A stretch of DNA of 64,000 nt. Origin: Ruegeria atlantica. Lineage in GTDB: Bacteria > Pseudomonadota > Alphaproteobacteria > Rhodobacterales > Rhodobacteraceae. The number at the start of each line of letters is the position of its first letter. The stretch's first letter is position 1. The DNA lies in NCBI RefSeq assembly GCF_013032505.1, contig NZ_WQCG01000002.1:930001-994000 (forward strand), written 5' to 3'. A model generated the notes under the pieces. It did not search any database and was not told the origin of the DNA. It saw nothing but the letters and a program-made list of their open reading frames with translations. The translations under genes and the position numbers were made by a program. Of this stretch, positions 41,807-50,676 are shown one piece after another.

Positions 41807-43339
41807 TTATCCTTGCTGGTTCGGATGGTCAGAATCCACTGCAGGCAAATTGGGTTCTGGTCGTAGTTTGTTCTTGAATTCGAAGTACAACGTGCGGAAG
41901 TGCAGGATCACAATCAGCACAATCAGCCCGAAAAGAATGGCCGCGATGGGGCGGTCGATGAAGTCCAGTGGCGATTTTACCCGCGCCATGGCGCTGCGCA
42001 GCTTGGTCTCCATGATACCGCCCAGAACCATGCCCAGAATGATTGGAACAATCGGCAGGTCCAGCCGTTTGAGTATCAGGCCGAACACCCCGAACCCGGC
42101 GGCAATCGCGCAATCTGTGATCGAGTTGCGCAGGCTGTACACCCCGACAAACGCCAGGATCAGGATCATTACCCCAAGGAACCGTGTCGGTATCTGAATG
42201 ATCTTGAGCAGCAAATTGGTCGAGAACAGCAGGAACACCAGAACGATCACGTTCAGCAGGATCAGCGCCATGTATAACGCCATAACGAAATCCATCTGGG
42301 TCTCGAACAGCTGCGGCCCGGGGATCACGTTGTGAACATAAAACACCGAGAGCATCATCGCGGTCAGTGCTTCCCCCGGGATGCCAAGCGCCAAAAGTGG
42401 GATCATCGCAGCCCCTGGGACGGCGTTGTTCGCCGCCTCGGACGCCACCAGCCCTTCGGGCGATCCGTCACCAAATTTCTCCGGCTCTTTCGAGGTTTTC
42501 TGGGCATAGGTGTAGGACAGGAACTGCGATGTGAATTCGCCGGTGCCGGGCACCATTCCCATGAGCACACCAATGCTGGACGATACCGTGGCGATACGCT
42601 TGATGCCCAACAGTTCTTTCAGACCAGCAAACATGTTGCCGTTTACATGCGTGTCGCCCGGCGCGTGGTTTTTTTCCAGCAACAGCAGAAATGCCTGACT
42701 GATCGCGAATAGGCCCAGCACGACAACGATAAGATCGATGCCTGACGCCAGCCAGCTTTGATCAAAGGTGAACCGGCGGGTATATTTCACCGGCTCCAGT
42801 CCCACAGTATTCAGAAAAACGCCGAAGGCCGCCAGCATCCCGGCTGCAAAGATCTGCCCCCGATGGGCCAGTACCACCAGAACGATACCCAACAGCGCGG
42901 CCAGAAAAATCTCGCGACTTCCGAAATGTGGGGCTACCAGGGCCAGCACGGGGGACAACACCATCAGGCAGATAATCGCAAAGACGCCGCCAAAGAATGA
43001 CGCCGAATAGGCCAACGCCAGAGCACGATGCCCCTGCCCTCGTTTCGTCATGGGATAACCATCATACGTGGTAAGCGCATTGACGGCAGTGCCCGGCGTG
43101 TTGATCAGGATTGCGGGAATGGCTCCGCCATACATGGACGAGCCGTAGATGCCCAACAACAGGATCAGACCCACGATTGGTTCAAAGGCAAAAGTGGCCG
43201 GCAAAAGGATTGCGATGGCGACCGCAGCACCCACGCCGGGCAAAGCACCGATGATGACGCCACCGATCGAACCGATCAGCAGGGCGACAATGACCTGCCA
43301 TTGCAGCAGGATAGAAACTCCGGACAGAAGCGTTTCCAT
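41807..43339 (-). CDS. tctA: TctA-family large permease subunit
   Basis: Large membrane subunit (510 residues, about 12 helices) of a tripartite tricarboxylate-type transporter. Family motifs GVIIGALPGVGAAVAIAILLPATF, INTPGTAVNALTTYDGYPM and GMVPGTGEFTSQFLSY are present, as is FGDGSPEGLVASEAANNAVPGAAMIPLLALGIPGE. It uses an ion gradient and a periplasmic binding protein (TctC). AAGGAGG precedes the ATG. In one operon with tctB and tctC. Confidence 0.93.
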   Translation of the reverse strand: METLLSGVSILLQWQVIVALLIGSIGGVIIGALPGVGAAVAIAILLPATFAFEPIVGLILLLGIYGSSMYGGAIPAILINTPGTAVNALTTYDGYPMTKRGQGHRALALAYSASFFGGVFAIICLMVLSPVLALVAPHFGSREIFLAALLGIVLVVLAHRGQIFAAGMLAAFGVFLNTVGLEPVKYTRRFTFDQSWLASGIDLIVVVLGLFAISQAFLLLLEKNHAPGDTHVNGNMFAGLKELLGIKRIATVSSSIGVLMGMVPGTGEFTSQFLSYTYAQKTSKEPEKFGDGSPEGLVASEAANNAVPGAAMIPLLALGIPGEALTAMMLSVFYVHNVIPGPQLFETQMDFVMALYMALILLNVIVLVFLLFSTNLLLKIIQIPTRFLGVMILILAFVGVYSLRNSITDCAIAAGFGVFGLILKRLDLPIVPIILGMVLGGIMETKLRSAMARVKSPLDFIDRPIAAILFGLIVLIVILHFRTLYFEFKNKLRPEPNLPAVDSDHPNQQG

Positions 43340-43349
43340 GACGCCCTCC

Positions 43350-43886
43350 TTACAGGTAGGTCAGCGCAAAGGCGCGCACGGAATCGGGAAGATATTCATA
43401 GATTGCTCCGGCAGGGATTTTGACCTGAAGAAAGCCTCGGAAAACGATCGTAACCACGAAGCCGAATAACGCTGCTATGCCGACCGCGCCTGACCCCCGG
43501 AACCCGGCCCGCAGGGTCAAAAAGACCGCGAACAGCATCGTCGACGGCAGATAGCCAAGCTGCGGCACCAACAGGACATAAATCAGGAAATAAACGACAT
43601 ATTCGAACGACCGGGCCCAAAACCCGACCTCGGTCCAGCGCCCGCTGATCCGGTCGGACAAGGCTGAACTGAGCCAATGTAGAAACCCGAACACCACCAT
43701 GCACCAGACAGCAATCGTAGGCCACAGACCCGGTTGCGCGAACCATTTGGTCCTTTTGACAACCTTGGTCTGGTCACCCAGCTGGGATAAGAGAAAAACC
43801 GCGAAGGCTAAAAACAGCACTGCGAAAACAACATCGCCCGGACGGCGATATCTTTTGAACATGTCCTGTAGTGTCTTAGCGATCAT
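43350..43886 (-). CDS. tctB: TctB-family small permease subunit
   Basis: Small membrane subunit of 178 residues with four hydrophobic segments and the TctB pattern (GDVVFAVLFLAFAVFLLSQLG, WPTIAVWCMVVFGFLHWL). The second of two adjacent ATGs (43886) has better spacing from GGGAGG. Ten bases upstream of tctA. Partner of TctA in the transporter. Confidence 0.87.
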   Translation of the reverse strand: MIAKTLQDMFKRYRRPGDVVFAVLFLAFAVFLLSQLGDQTKVVKRTKWFAQPGLWPTIAVWCMVVFGFLHWLSSALSDRISGRWTEVGFWARSFEYVVYFLIYVLLVPQLGYLPSTMLFAVFLTLRAGFRGSGAVGIAALFGFVVTIVFRGFLQVKIPAGAIYEYLPDSVRAFALTYL

Positions 43887-43946
43887 CATCTTCCTCCCAC
43901 CCAGAAAAAAGAGCGCGAAACCGTGTCTCGCGCCCCTGTTTGAGCC

Positions 43947-44876
43947 TTATTCGCCCAAAATCTCTTCGATTTTTGCGAAGGACGCTTTGTCAGTTTCAAT
44001 CTGCGCGTTGGACGCATCCGGGTCCTGCCAGTAGATCAGCGCTCCGGTTTCTTCAGCCAGTGCCTTGGCCTTGTCTGATTGCAGTGCCTTTTGCGCGGCG
44101 GCAGTGATCTTTTCGCGGGCTTCAGGGGGTGTGTCCTTGTGAACGAACAAACCGTTCCAAAGCGCCAGCGGCAGGTCCGGGTTAAGTTCGACGATCGTAG
44201 GTGTGTCCGGCACCAGTGAAATTCGTTCGCCGCCGATGCTGGCCAGAACATTCACCTGATCTAGACAGGGCAGCACCAGTTGAAGCGTGGTGTTGATTAC
44301 ATCCACATCGCCTGAGGCCAATGTGTTGCAATCCAACGCGTCAAATGCAGCTTCGCTGGCGAAGTCGAAACCGCTGCTGACCGCCGCTGCAAAAGTCACC
44401 TGAGTTGGGGGCAAGACCGAACCAAAATGTCCGAGCGCCAGGTCGTTTTCTTTGCCATGCGCCACGAGTTCTTCCCAGTTCGAAAAAGGCGCGTCTTTGC
44501 TTGCTGCAATCACGAAAGGATAGGTCAGAAAGATACCGATGGGGTCAAACGGGTTCGGGTCAAGTTCTGGGATGCCTATTTCCGGCCCAATAACCGGCAC
44601 ACCAATTACGAACGATCCGATTGTGTAGCCGTCCGCTGGGGCCGTGGCCACTTCTACGGCACCGGGAAACGGGCCGCCGCCGCCGCCGGGCTTGTTCACC
44701 ACGGCCGCAGGAACACCGTACATCGCTTGGAATTCGTCCGCGATCATCCGCGTCAGAACATCTTCCAGATCGCCCGGAGGCCACGGAACTACAAAGGAAA
44801 CCGGCTTTTCGGGATACTCGGCCAGTGCAGCTGTTGCAGAAGCTACAAAGGCGGCGGTTGCTAGAAATTTCTTCAT
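43947..44876 (-). CDS. tctC: TctC-family periplasmic binding protein
   Basis: Extracytoplasmic solute receptor of 309 residues: signal peptide MKKFLATAAFVASATAALAE, then YPEKPVSFVVPWPPGDLEDVLTRMIADEFQ, the usual TctC/BugT opening, and the NKPGGGGGPFPGA loop. Such Bug-type receptors bind di- and tricarboxylates and aromatic acids. GGAGG precedes the ATG at 44876. First gene of the operon; its promoter region carries elements shared with the hpa promoter. Confidence 0.9.
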   Translation of the reverse strand: MKKFLATAAFVASATAALAEYPEKPVSFVVPWPPGDLEDVLTRMIADEFQAMYGVPAAVVNKPGGGGGPFPGAVEVATAPADGYTIGSFVIGVPVIGPEIGIPELDPNPFDPIGIFLTYPFVIAASKDAPFSNWEELVAHGKENDLALGHFGSVLPPTQVTFAAAVSSGFDFASEAAFDALDCNTLASGDVDVINTTLQLVLPCLDQVNVLASIGGERISLVPDTPTIVELNPDLPLALWNGLFVHKDTPPEAREKITAAAQKALQSDKAKALAEETGALIYWQDPDASNAQIETDKASFAKIEEILGE

Positions 44877-44900
44877 TGACACCTCCCAGTGCGTGGTTCA

Positions 44901-44941
44901 TTTATTGAACCGTGTTAACAATAAATATCTTGCTTTGTTAA
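44901..44941. promoter_or_regulatory. tctC/IclR control elements shared with hpa promoter
   Basis: GTTAACAATAAA (44914-44925) and CTTGCTTTGTTAA (44929-44941) both recur exactly in the hpaR/hpaF region, the second in inverse orientation. The arms TTTATTG and CAATAAA make an inverted repeat at 44901-44925. Confidence 0.65.
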
Positions 44942-44985
44942 ATTGTATCTGTCAAGTATATGGTGTGCCTAAGGAGGTATGAAGA

Positions 44986-45765
44986 ATGGGGACCGCCCTT
45001 AACGCCCTGAAAATGTTAGAATACTTTTCGAACTCGCGGCCAGAGATCGGCCTGAGCCAACTTTCTCGGCTTTCAGGAGCCAACAAGGCAACCACACTCA
45101 GGCATCTGCGGGCGTTGGAAGAATTTGGATTGATCGAGCAGAATCCGATGTCCAAGTCCTACATGATTGGCCCCGCGGCGCTGCGCTTGGCGGCGCTGCG
45201 CGAGATTGCCAAGCCTGGCTTGGAGGGTGCCCGTTCACAGATGCGATCCGCGATGCAATCCGTTGGAGAAAGCCTGCACTTATCCCTCCTTGAAAAAGAC
45301 ACGCTCAAAACCGCCCTTGTGGTCGAGGCAATGCAACATAGCGTGCGAGTTAGCCTGGATCCGACCGAGATCATCCCGATAAATGCCACGGCATCGGGCC
45401 TGTGCATGCTTAGCTTTGGCCCCACTTTTCTTTTCGACCATCTCGGTTCTGATCCGCTTACCCGCTATACGGACCAGACCCTTACCGACCCGGATACAAT
45501 TCGCGAACGCGTCAAGCTGGTCGGTCGCGCGGGATGGGCCAACAGCAATGGCAGCTACGAGGATGGCGTTTATGGCTTTGCCTCGCCCATCTTCGGCATT
45601 GACCAAATCGCAATTGGAACAATAGCGATTGCCGTTCCCGAAAGTCGTGCCACGCGTGAACGGCTGCCCGCAATCCTCAATTCGCTTCACACATTAACGC
45701 ATGCGCTGACCGCAAATTTTGGCGGCCAGATACCCGAGACATTTCCAACCGAATTCCACCCGTGA
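44986..45765 (+). CDS. IclR-family transcriptional regulator
   Basis: IclR-type regulator of 259 residues: HTH LNALKMLEYFSNSRPEIGLSQLSRLSGANKATTLRHLRALEEFGLIEQ at 5-52, and effector domain from about 80 with the MQHSVRVSLDPTEIIPINATASGLCMLSF block. A strong AAGGAGG lies before the ATG. It faces tctC and is followed by a class III aminotransferase gene, and is the likely controller of both, and perhaps of the hpa genes given the shared elements. Confidence 0.88.
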   Translation: MGTALNALKMLEYFSNSRPEIGLSQLSRLSGANKATTLRHLRALEEFGLIEQNPMSKSYMIGPAALRLAALREIAKPGLEGARSQMRSAMQSVGESLHLSLLEKDTLKTALVVEAMQHSVRVSLDPTEIIPINATASGLCMLSFGPTFLFDHLGSDPLTRYTDQTLTDPDTIRERVKLVGRAGWANSNGSYEDGVYGFASPIFGIDQIAIGTIAIAVPESRATRERLPAILNSLHTLTHALTANFGGQIPETFPTEFHP

Positions 45766-45799
45766 CAGGCAGTGGACTCAATACCCGGAGAACCCCGAA

Positions 45800-47152
45800 A
45801 TGAAAGATTCCAACTTTCTGAAGGAAAATAACGCTCGACATTTCTGGCATCCAATGGCGCACCCTGCCGACAGCCAGAAGAACCCGCCTACAATCCTGAC
45901 CGGAGGCGAAGGGGTCAGCATCGTCGATATTGACGGGCACAAGGCTATCGACGCCGTAGGCGGTCTTTGGAACGTCAATCTGGGCTATTCCTGTGATCCG
46001 GTGAAACAGGCCATCGCCGATCAGATGAACGCCCTGCCCTATTACTCGACCTTTCGCGGCACCAGCAACGACAAGGCAATTGAGCTTTCATACGAGTTGG
46101 CACAGTTTTTTGCCCCCGATGGGTTGACCCGTGCGTTCTTTACTTCGGGTGGTTCAGATTCTGTTGAGATCGCGCTGAAACTGGCGCGGCAGTATCACAA
46201 AGTACGCGGTCAGGAGGGGCGCACTAAGTTCATCAGCCTGAAACAAGGCTATCACGGCACCCATTTCGCCGCCGCCTCGGTAAATGGAAACCAGAAGTTC
46301 CGAGCAGCTTATGAGCCGATGATGCCAGGCTGTTTCCATGTGCCCGCTCCGTGGACTTACCGAAACCCGTTTGATGAGACCGACCCCGAACGTCTGGCGC
46401 AGCTCTGCGTCAAAGCGCTGGAAGCAGAAATAACATTCCAGGGCGCGAACACCGTCGCCGCTTTCATCATGGAACCCGTTCTTGGCGCCGGTGGTGTGAT
46501 CCCACCGCACAAAAGCTTCATGCCCATGGTGCGCGACGTCTGCTCGAAACACGGCATTCTTCTGATATCGGACGAGATTATCACCGCCTTTGGCCGGACC
46601 GGCAGCGAAAGTGGTGCCCGGCATTGGGGCGTGCAGCCCGACATCATGACCACCGCCAAGGCAATCACAAATGGTTACTTCCCGTTTGGTGCGGCCATGA
46701 TCTCGGGCGCAGTCGCCGAGGTGTTTGAAAGTGACACCACAGGCAAGGCGTCAGTTGATCAGGGTTATACCTATTCCGGCCACCCGGTCGGCGCCGCAGC
46801 AGCTTTGGCGGCCCTGTCGGAAATCAACCGCCTAAGGGTTTGGGAAAATGCGTCCGCTCGTGGGGATGAATTGTTCGCCGGTCTGAAAAAGCTGGCCGAG
46901 AAATACGATGCGATTGGCGATGTACGCGGCGGCGAGGGTCTGATGTGCGCGCTGGAACTGGTGTCAGACCGCGCCACCAAAGCACCGATCGCCAAGCATC
47001 TGCCTTTGCAGGTTCAGAAGGCGGCCTATGAAGATGGCGTGATGGTCCGTGTCTCGGGCAACAACATCATCCTGTCGCCGCCTCTGATCATCACATCTGA
47101 CGATGTTTCCAAGATCCTGTCGGCCCTCGACACCGGCTTGGCAAGTCTTTGA
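45800..47152 (+). CDS. Class III pyridoxal-phosphate aminotransferase
   Basis: Aminotransferase of 450 residues. SGGSDSVEIALKLARQY and YHGTHFAAASVNG form the cofactor site, with DEIITAFGRTG and the PLP lysine in TTAKAITNGYFPFGA; TYSGHPVGAAAALA is also standard. The family transfers amino groups from omega-amino acids or taurine-like donors to pyruvate. GGAG lies before the ATG at 45800 (MKDSNFLKEN). Adjacent to the IclR and TctABC-ALDH genes: an amino compound could be transaminated here and the aldehyde oxidised by the ALDH. Confidence 0.9.
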   Translation: MKDSNFLKENNARHFWHPMAHPADSQKNPPTILTGGEGVSIVDIDGHKAIDAVGGLWNVNLGYSCDPVKQAIADQMNALPYYSTFRGTSNDKAIELSYELAQFFAPDGLTRAFFTSGGSDSVEIALKLARQYHKVRGQEGRTKFISLKQGYHGTHFAAASVNGNQKFRAAYEPMMPGCFHVPAPWTYRNPFDETDPERLAQLCVKALEAEITFQGANTVAAFIMEPVLGAGGVIPPHKSFMPMVRDVCSKHGILLISDEIITAFGRTGSESGARHWGVQPDIMTTAKAITNGYFPFGAAMISGAVAEVFESDTTGKASVDQGYTYSGHPVGAAAALAALSEINRLRVWENASARGDELFAGLKKLAEKYDAIGDVRGGEGLMCALELVSDRATKAPIAKHLPLQVQKAAYEDGVMVRVSGNNIILSPPLIITSDDVSKILSALDTGLASL

Positions 47153-47159
47153 TCGCAGT

Positions 47160-47195
47160 TCTGACTCTGGCTTTAGAGGCCGGGGTCAGACTTTT
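47160..47195 (+). terminator. Terminator after aminotransferase gene
   Basis: Stem TCTGACTCTGGC/GCCGGGGTCAGA (perfect with G-U pairs in RNA, 7-base loop) followed by four Ts. It lies between the stop codons of two convergent genes and overlaps the last codon of hpaR. Confidence 0.75.
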
Positions 47196-47626
47196 ACGGC
47201 CTGCAACTCCTCAAGCAGGTCTAGCAGGTGGTTCAGCTTTTCGCGCCCCATCTGCGCCTCGATATTATTGGCGATCGCCAATGAGGTCGCAAGGTTATCC
47301 TCAAGAATCCGGCGCCCGTCATCCGTGATCTTCACCATGGTTCGACGCTTGTCCTGGTTGTCCTGACGGCGGGTGATCTGGCCTTCGGCCTCCATCGTGC
47401 GCAGAATGCGCGTCAGGCTAGGCAACAGCAGACACGCCTCGTTGGCAATGGCACTTTGTTCGACTTCGCCCAATTCGTCCAAAACACGCAGGATGCGCCA
47501 TTTTTGTTCAGTCAGCTGAATGCCCTGCAGCATATCCCGGATCGGGGCCATAACGGTTTCGCGCGCGCGCAGCAAAGCAATCGGAAGGGATCGAGAGGTG
47601 CTCTGGGTGTGGCTTTGAGTGTTCAT
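47186..47626 (-). CDS. hpaR: MarR-family regulator HpaR
   Basis: MarR-type repressor of 146 residues matching HpaR, regulator of homoprotocatechuate degradation: RSLPIALLRARETVMAPIRDMLQGIQLTEQKWRILRVLDELGEVEQSAIANEACLLLPSLTRILRTMEAEGQITRRQDNQDKRR. The TEQKWRILRVL stretch and the LLPSLTRIL recognition helix are characteristic. Divergent from hpaF with 105 bases between, so it is expected to repress the hpa operon until the homoprotocatechuate-type substrate appears. Confidence 0.88.
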   Translation of the reverse strand: MNTQSHTQSTSRSLPIALLRARETVMAPIRDMLQGIQLTEQKWRILRVLDELGEVEQSAIANEACLLLPSLTRILRTMEAEGQITRRQDNQDKRRTMVKITDDGRRILEDNLATSLAIANNIEAQMGREKLNHLLDLLEELQAVKV

Positions 47627-47664
47627 GCCCGACTTCTAGAGCCCCAATTCGGGAATTGCAAAGA

Positions 47665-47722
47665 TTAACAAAGCAAGCTCTTGACGGGCGCAGCGCAATT
47701 TACTAAACATGTTAACAATAAA
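47665..47722. promoter_or_regulatory. hpaR/hpaF control elements
   Basis: TTAACAAAGCAAG (47665-47677, inverse of the tctC-region element) and GTTAACAATAAA (47711-47722) repeat exactly those upstream of tctC. The second ends just before the hpaF ribosome site, as expected for a repressor site. Confidence 0.65.
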
Positions 47723-47731
47723 GGAGGAAGC

Positions 47732-48130
47732 ATGCCGCATTTTCACGTCGAATATTCCAGCAATCTGGACGACCGTGTTGACATGAGTGGCTTGTGCGAG
47801 TGCATTCGCGCGACGGCGGCGGAGATTGACACCTTCCCCCTGCCAGGCATTCGTGTTCGCGCAATGCGTGCTGACCACTATGCGATCGCCGACGGCAACC
47901 CAGACCATAGCTTTATCGATATCTCGATACGTCTGCGTGGCGGCCGCCCCGATGACGTCAAGCAGGATGCCACGCAGCGCATCTTTGCGGCAGTCAAAGC
48001 TTATCTTGAACCCGCCTTGTCACAATACTCGATCGCGCTTTCGCTTGAGATGCGCGACATCGACCCAGATCTATCGCCCAAGACCGGCACGATCCGAGAA
48101 CACTTGAGCGCGACCACGCAGGAGACCTGA
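47732..48130 (+). CDS. hpaF: 5-carboxymethyl-2-hydroxymuconate isomerase
   Basis: Enzyme of 132 residues of the tautomerase superfamily. The mature catalytic base is the proline after the initiator methionine (MPHFHVEYSSNL), as in HpaF/CHMI. The GIRVRAMRADHYAIADG and FIDISIRLRGGR blocks are family signature. It converts 5-carboxymethyl-2-hydroxymuconate to 5-oxopent-3-ene-1,2,5-tricarboxylate in the homoprotocatechuate pathway. GGAGG precedes the ATG at 47732. First gene of the hpa operon. Confidence 0.92.
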   Translation: MPHFHVEYSSNLDDRVDMSGLCECIRATAAEIDTFPLPGIRVRAMRADHYAIADGNPDHSFIDISIRLRGGRPDDVKQDATQRIFAAVKAYLEPALSQYSIALSLEMRDIDPDLSPKTGTIREHLSATTQET

Positions 48131-48133
48131 AGC

Positions 48134-49642
48134 ATGAGTGCACTGGACACAAATATCGAGAAACTAGCGGGATTCTTGGCGCGGTTCAAAAAGACGGGCA
48201 TCAAGAACCGCATCGCAGGTGAGGATCGGGATGGCGGTGCAGGCGTGTTCCAGTCCACCTCGCCGGTAGACAAATCAGTGATTTGCGATGTCGCGCATGG
48301 TACCGCCGATGACATCGATACTGCGGCCAAGGCCGCCCATGCCGCGTTCGCCGACTGGCGCGACATGCCCGCAACCCAGCGTCGCCGCATCCTATTGAAC
48401 GTAGCCGAAGCCATCGAGGCGCGCGCCGAGGAAATCGCCCTGTGCGAATGCTGGGATACAGGGCAAACCCTGCGGTTCATGTCCAAAGCAGCACTGCGCG
48501 GGGCCGAGAACTTCCGCTATTTCGCCGATCAGGTGGTCCAGGCCCGCGATGGCCAGCATCTGAAGTCGCCTACGCTGATGAATATAACCACCCGCGTGCC
48601 GATCGGCCCGGTGGGCGTGATCACCCCTTGGAACACACCGTTCATGCTGTCGACTTGGAAAATAGCTCCGGCACTGGCTGCCGGTTGCACTGTGGTTCAT
48701 AAACCGGCCGAGGACAGCCCCCTTACTGCGCGTCTGCTCGTAGAAATCGCCGAAGAGGCCGGCTTGCCCAAAGGAGTGCTGAATACGGTCAACGGGTTTG
48801 GCCCTGATGCGGGCAAGGCGCTAACCGAGCACCCCCTGATCAAGGCCATCGCTTTTGTCGGCGAAAGCCGCACCGGGTCGATCATCACCAAACAGGGTGC
48901 CGATACGCTCAAACGTATGCATCTGGAGCTTGGCGGCAAGAACCCGGTCATCGTTTTTGATGACGCCGATCTGGATCGGGCGCTGGATGCGGTGATCTTC
49001 ATGATCTACTCAATCAACGGCGAGCGCTGCACCTCTTCTTCACGCCTGCTGGTCCATGACACGATCAAGGAAGAGTTCGAGGCCAAACTGATTGAACGGG
49101 TAAACAACATCAAGGTCGGCCACCCGCTGGACCCGGCGACCGAGATCGGCCCGCTCGTGACCGAGGAACACTACAACAAGGTAACCAGTTACTTCGACAT
49201 CGCCAAAGAGGATGGTGCGACCGTGGCAGCCGGCGGCGCCAAAGTGGGTGACGAGGGATACTTCGTTCGCCCGACCCTGTTCACCAATGCCACAAACCAG
49301 ATGCGCATCGCGCGCGAGGAGATCTTTGGCCCGGTTCTCACCTCCATCCCCTTTTCGACCGAGGAAGAAGCCTTGCAGATCGCCAATGACACGCCTTATG
49401 GACTAACCGGTTACGTTTGGACCAACGATCTGACCCGCGCGTTGCGTTTTACAGACAAGCTCGAAGCTGGAATGATCTGGGTGAACTCGGAAAACGTCCG
49501 CCACCTGCCGACACCTTTTGGCGGCGTTAAGGCCTCTGGCATCGGTCGTGACGGCGGCGACTGGTCGTTCGAGTTTTACATGGAGCAGAAACACGTCGGA
49601 TTTGCTACTGGCCAACACAAGATCGTACAGCTGGGCAAATAA
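48134..49642 (+). CDS. hpaE: 5-carboxymethyl-2-hydroxymuconate semialdehyde dehydrogenase
   Basis: Aldehyde dehydrogenase of 502 residues. The cofactor loop is AFVGESRTG, catalytic Glu is in LELGGKNPV (about 265), and catalytic Cys is in NGERCTSSSR (about 299). The NGERCTSSSR and ENVRHLPTPFGGVKASGIGRDGGDWSFEFYMEQKHV segments are typical of HpaE. It oxidises the ring-cleavage product of homoprotocatechuate with NAD+. Three bases after hpaF. Confidence 0.92.
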   Translation: MSALDTNIEKLAGFLARFKKTGIKNRIAGEDRDGGAGVFQSTSPVDKSVICDVAHGTADDIDTAAKAAHAAFADWRDMPATQRRRILLNVAEAIEARAEEIALCECWDTGQTLRFMSKAALRGAENFRYFADQVVQARDGQHLKSPTLMNITTRVPIGPVGVITPWNTPFMLSTWKIAPALAAGCTVVHKPAEDSPLTARLLVEIAEEAGLPKGVLNTVNGFGPDAGKALTEHPLIKAIAFVGESRTGSIITKQGADTLKRMHLELGGKNPVIVFDDADLDRALDAVIFMIYSINGERCTSSSRLLVHDTIKEEFEAKLIERVNNIKVGHPLDPATEIGPLVTEEHYNKVTSYFDIAKEDGATVAAGGAKVGDEGYFVRPTLFTNATNQMRIAREEIFGPVLTSIPFSTEEEALQIANDTPYGLTGYVWTNDLTRALRFTDKLEAGMIWVNSENVRHLPTPFGGVKASGIGRDGGDWSFEFYMEQKHVGFATGQHKIVQLGK

Positions 49643-49744
49643 CTCAGAAGCTACGGTATCCCAACAGTGGGCCGCACATCGAACTAAGTTAGGATACGCG
49701 CAAACACCTATGGTTCAGAGAACCCGCTTTGGGTCTGACCAAAT

Positions 49745-49786
49745 GTCGTCCAACCGCCAATTCTCCCTTCGAGGCGGTTAGACGAC
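49745..49786 (+). other. Hairpin in the hpaD leader
   Basis: 14-base arms (GTCGTCCAACCGCC/GGCGGTTAGACGAC, one mismatch) around a 14-base loop, ending 24 bases before the hpaD ATG. No T-run follows, so attenuator, mRNA-stabilising stem or processing site are all possible. Confidence 0.55.
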
Positions 49787-49809
49787 ACCTTTAATAAGGA
49801 GGAATTGTT

Positions 49810-50652
49810 ATGGGAAAGATTGTACAAGCGGCCAAGATTACGCATGTGCCCAGCATCTGGATGTCCCACACAATGCCCAAGTACAAAGGCATCCGGCAAC
49901 CTGCTATTGATGGATACGCGCGCCTGCGTCAGGACGCGATTGACCGCAGCGTTGATACGTTCATCATTTTTGACACGCATTGGATCACCAATCAGGGCTT
50001 TCACCTGAACGCCAAGCAACACCACAAAGGCCGGTTTATCAGCCACGAGCTGCCGCATATGCTGGCAGATATGGAATTCGATTATCGCGGTGACCCAGAG
50101 CTTGCGAACAGCATTCTGGACGTGATGAAGGAACGCGGCGAACGCGCACTGGGGCATGCACAGCCCGATCTGGGCATGGAATACGGTACGCTGCTGCCGA
50201 TGCATTTCATCAACGACGGCGTCAATGCTCGGGTGCTGCCGGTGGCGGTCAACCAGTTTTCCTCAATTGCCGAAAACCGTGTCTGGGGCGAGGCCATCGC
50301 AGAAGGCATCCGGCGTTCGGATCGTAATGTCTCGATCCTGGCGTCGGGCTCACTTAGTCACGATTTCACTCCAAACGAACGCTCAGTCGATGGGTTGAAT
50401 GCGGTCAATGGCGAGTTCAACCGTCAGATGGACTTGCGTGTACTGGAGCTGTGGGAGCAAGGACGATTTGAAGAATTCCTCGAACTCCTGCCCGACTACG
50501 CCAAGAAGTGTACCGGCGAATGCGCGATGAACGACACGGCGCTGCTGTTCGGAGCTCTGGGCTGGGGCAGCTACCAAGGCGAAATCGATATTTACACGCC
50601 CTATTTCGGAAGCTCCGGAACAGGACAGGCAAATATTAGCTTTTCGGTCTAA
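49810..50652 (+). CDS. hpaD: 3,4-dihydroxyphenylacetate 2,3-dioxygenase
   Basis: Extradiol dioxygenase of 280 residues in the LigB/type III class (PF02900). Family marks are SIWMSHTMPKYKG (iron-ligand His region), DTHWITNQGFHLNAKQHHKGRF, and SGSLSHDFTPNE. The Fe(II) ligands are two histidines and a glutamate in these segments. It opens the ring of homoprotocatechuate, the key step of the pathway. AAGGAGG lies before the ATG. Separated from hpaE by 167 bases with a hairpin, so it may have its own control. Confidence 0.92.
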   Translation: MGKIVQAAKITHVPSIWMSHTMPKYKGIRQPAIDGYARLRQDAIDRSVDTFIIFDTHWITNQGFHLNAKQHHKGRFISHELPHMLADMEFDYRGDPELANSILDVMKERGERALGHAQPDLGMEYGTLLPMHFINDGVNARVLPVAVNQFSSIAENRVWGEAIAEGIRRSDRNVSILASGSLSHDFTPNERSVDGLNAVNGEFNRQMDLRVLELWEQGRFEEFLELLPDYAKKCTGECAMNDTALLFGALGWGSYQGEIDIYTPYFGSSGTGQANISFSV

Positions 50653-50676
50653 GACCGAAACACAGGAACCACCGGA

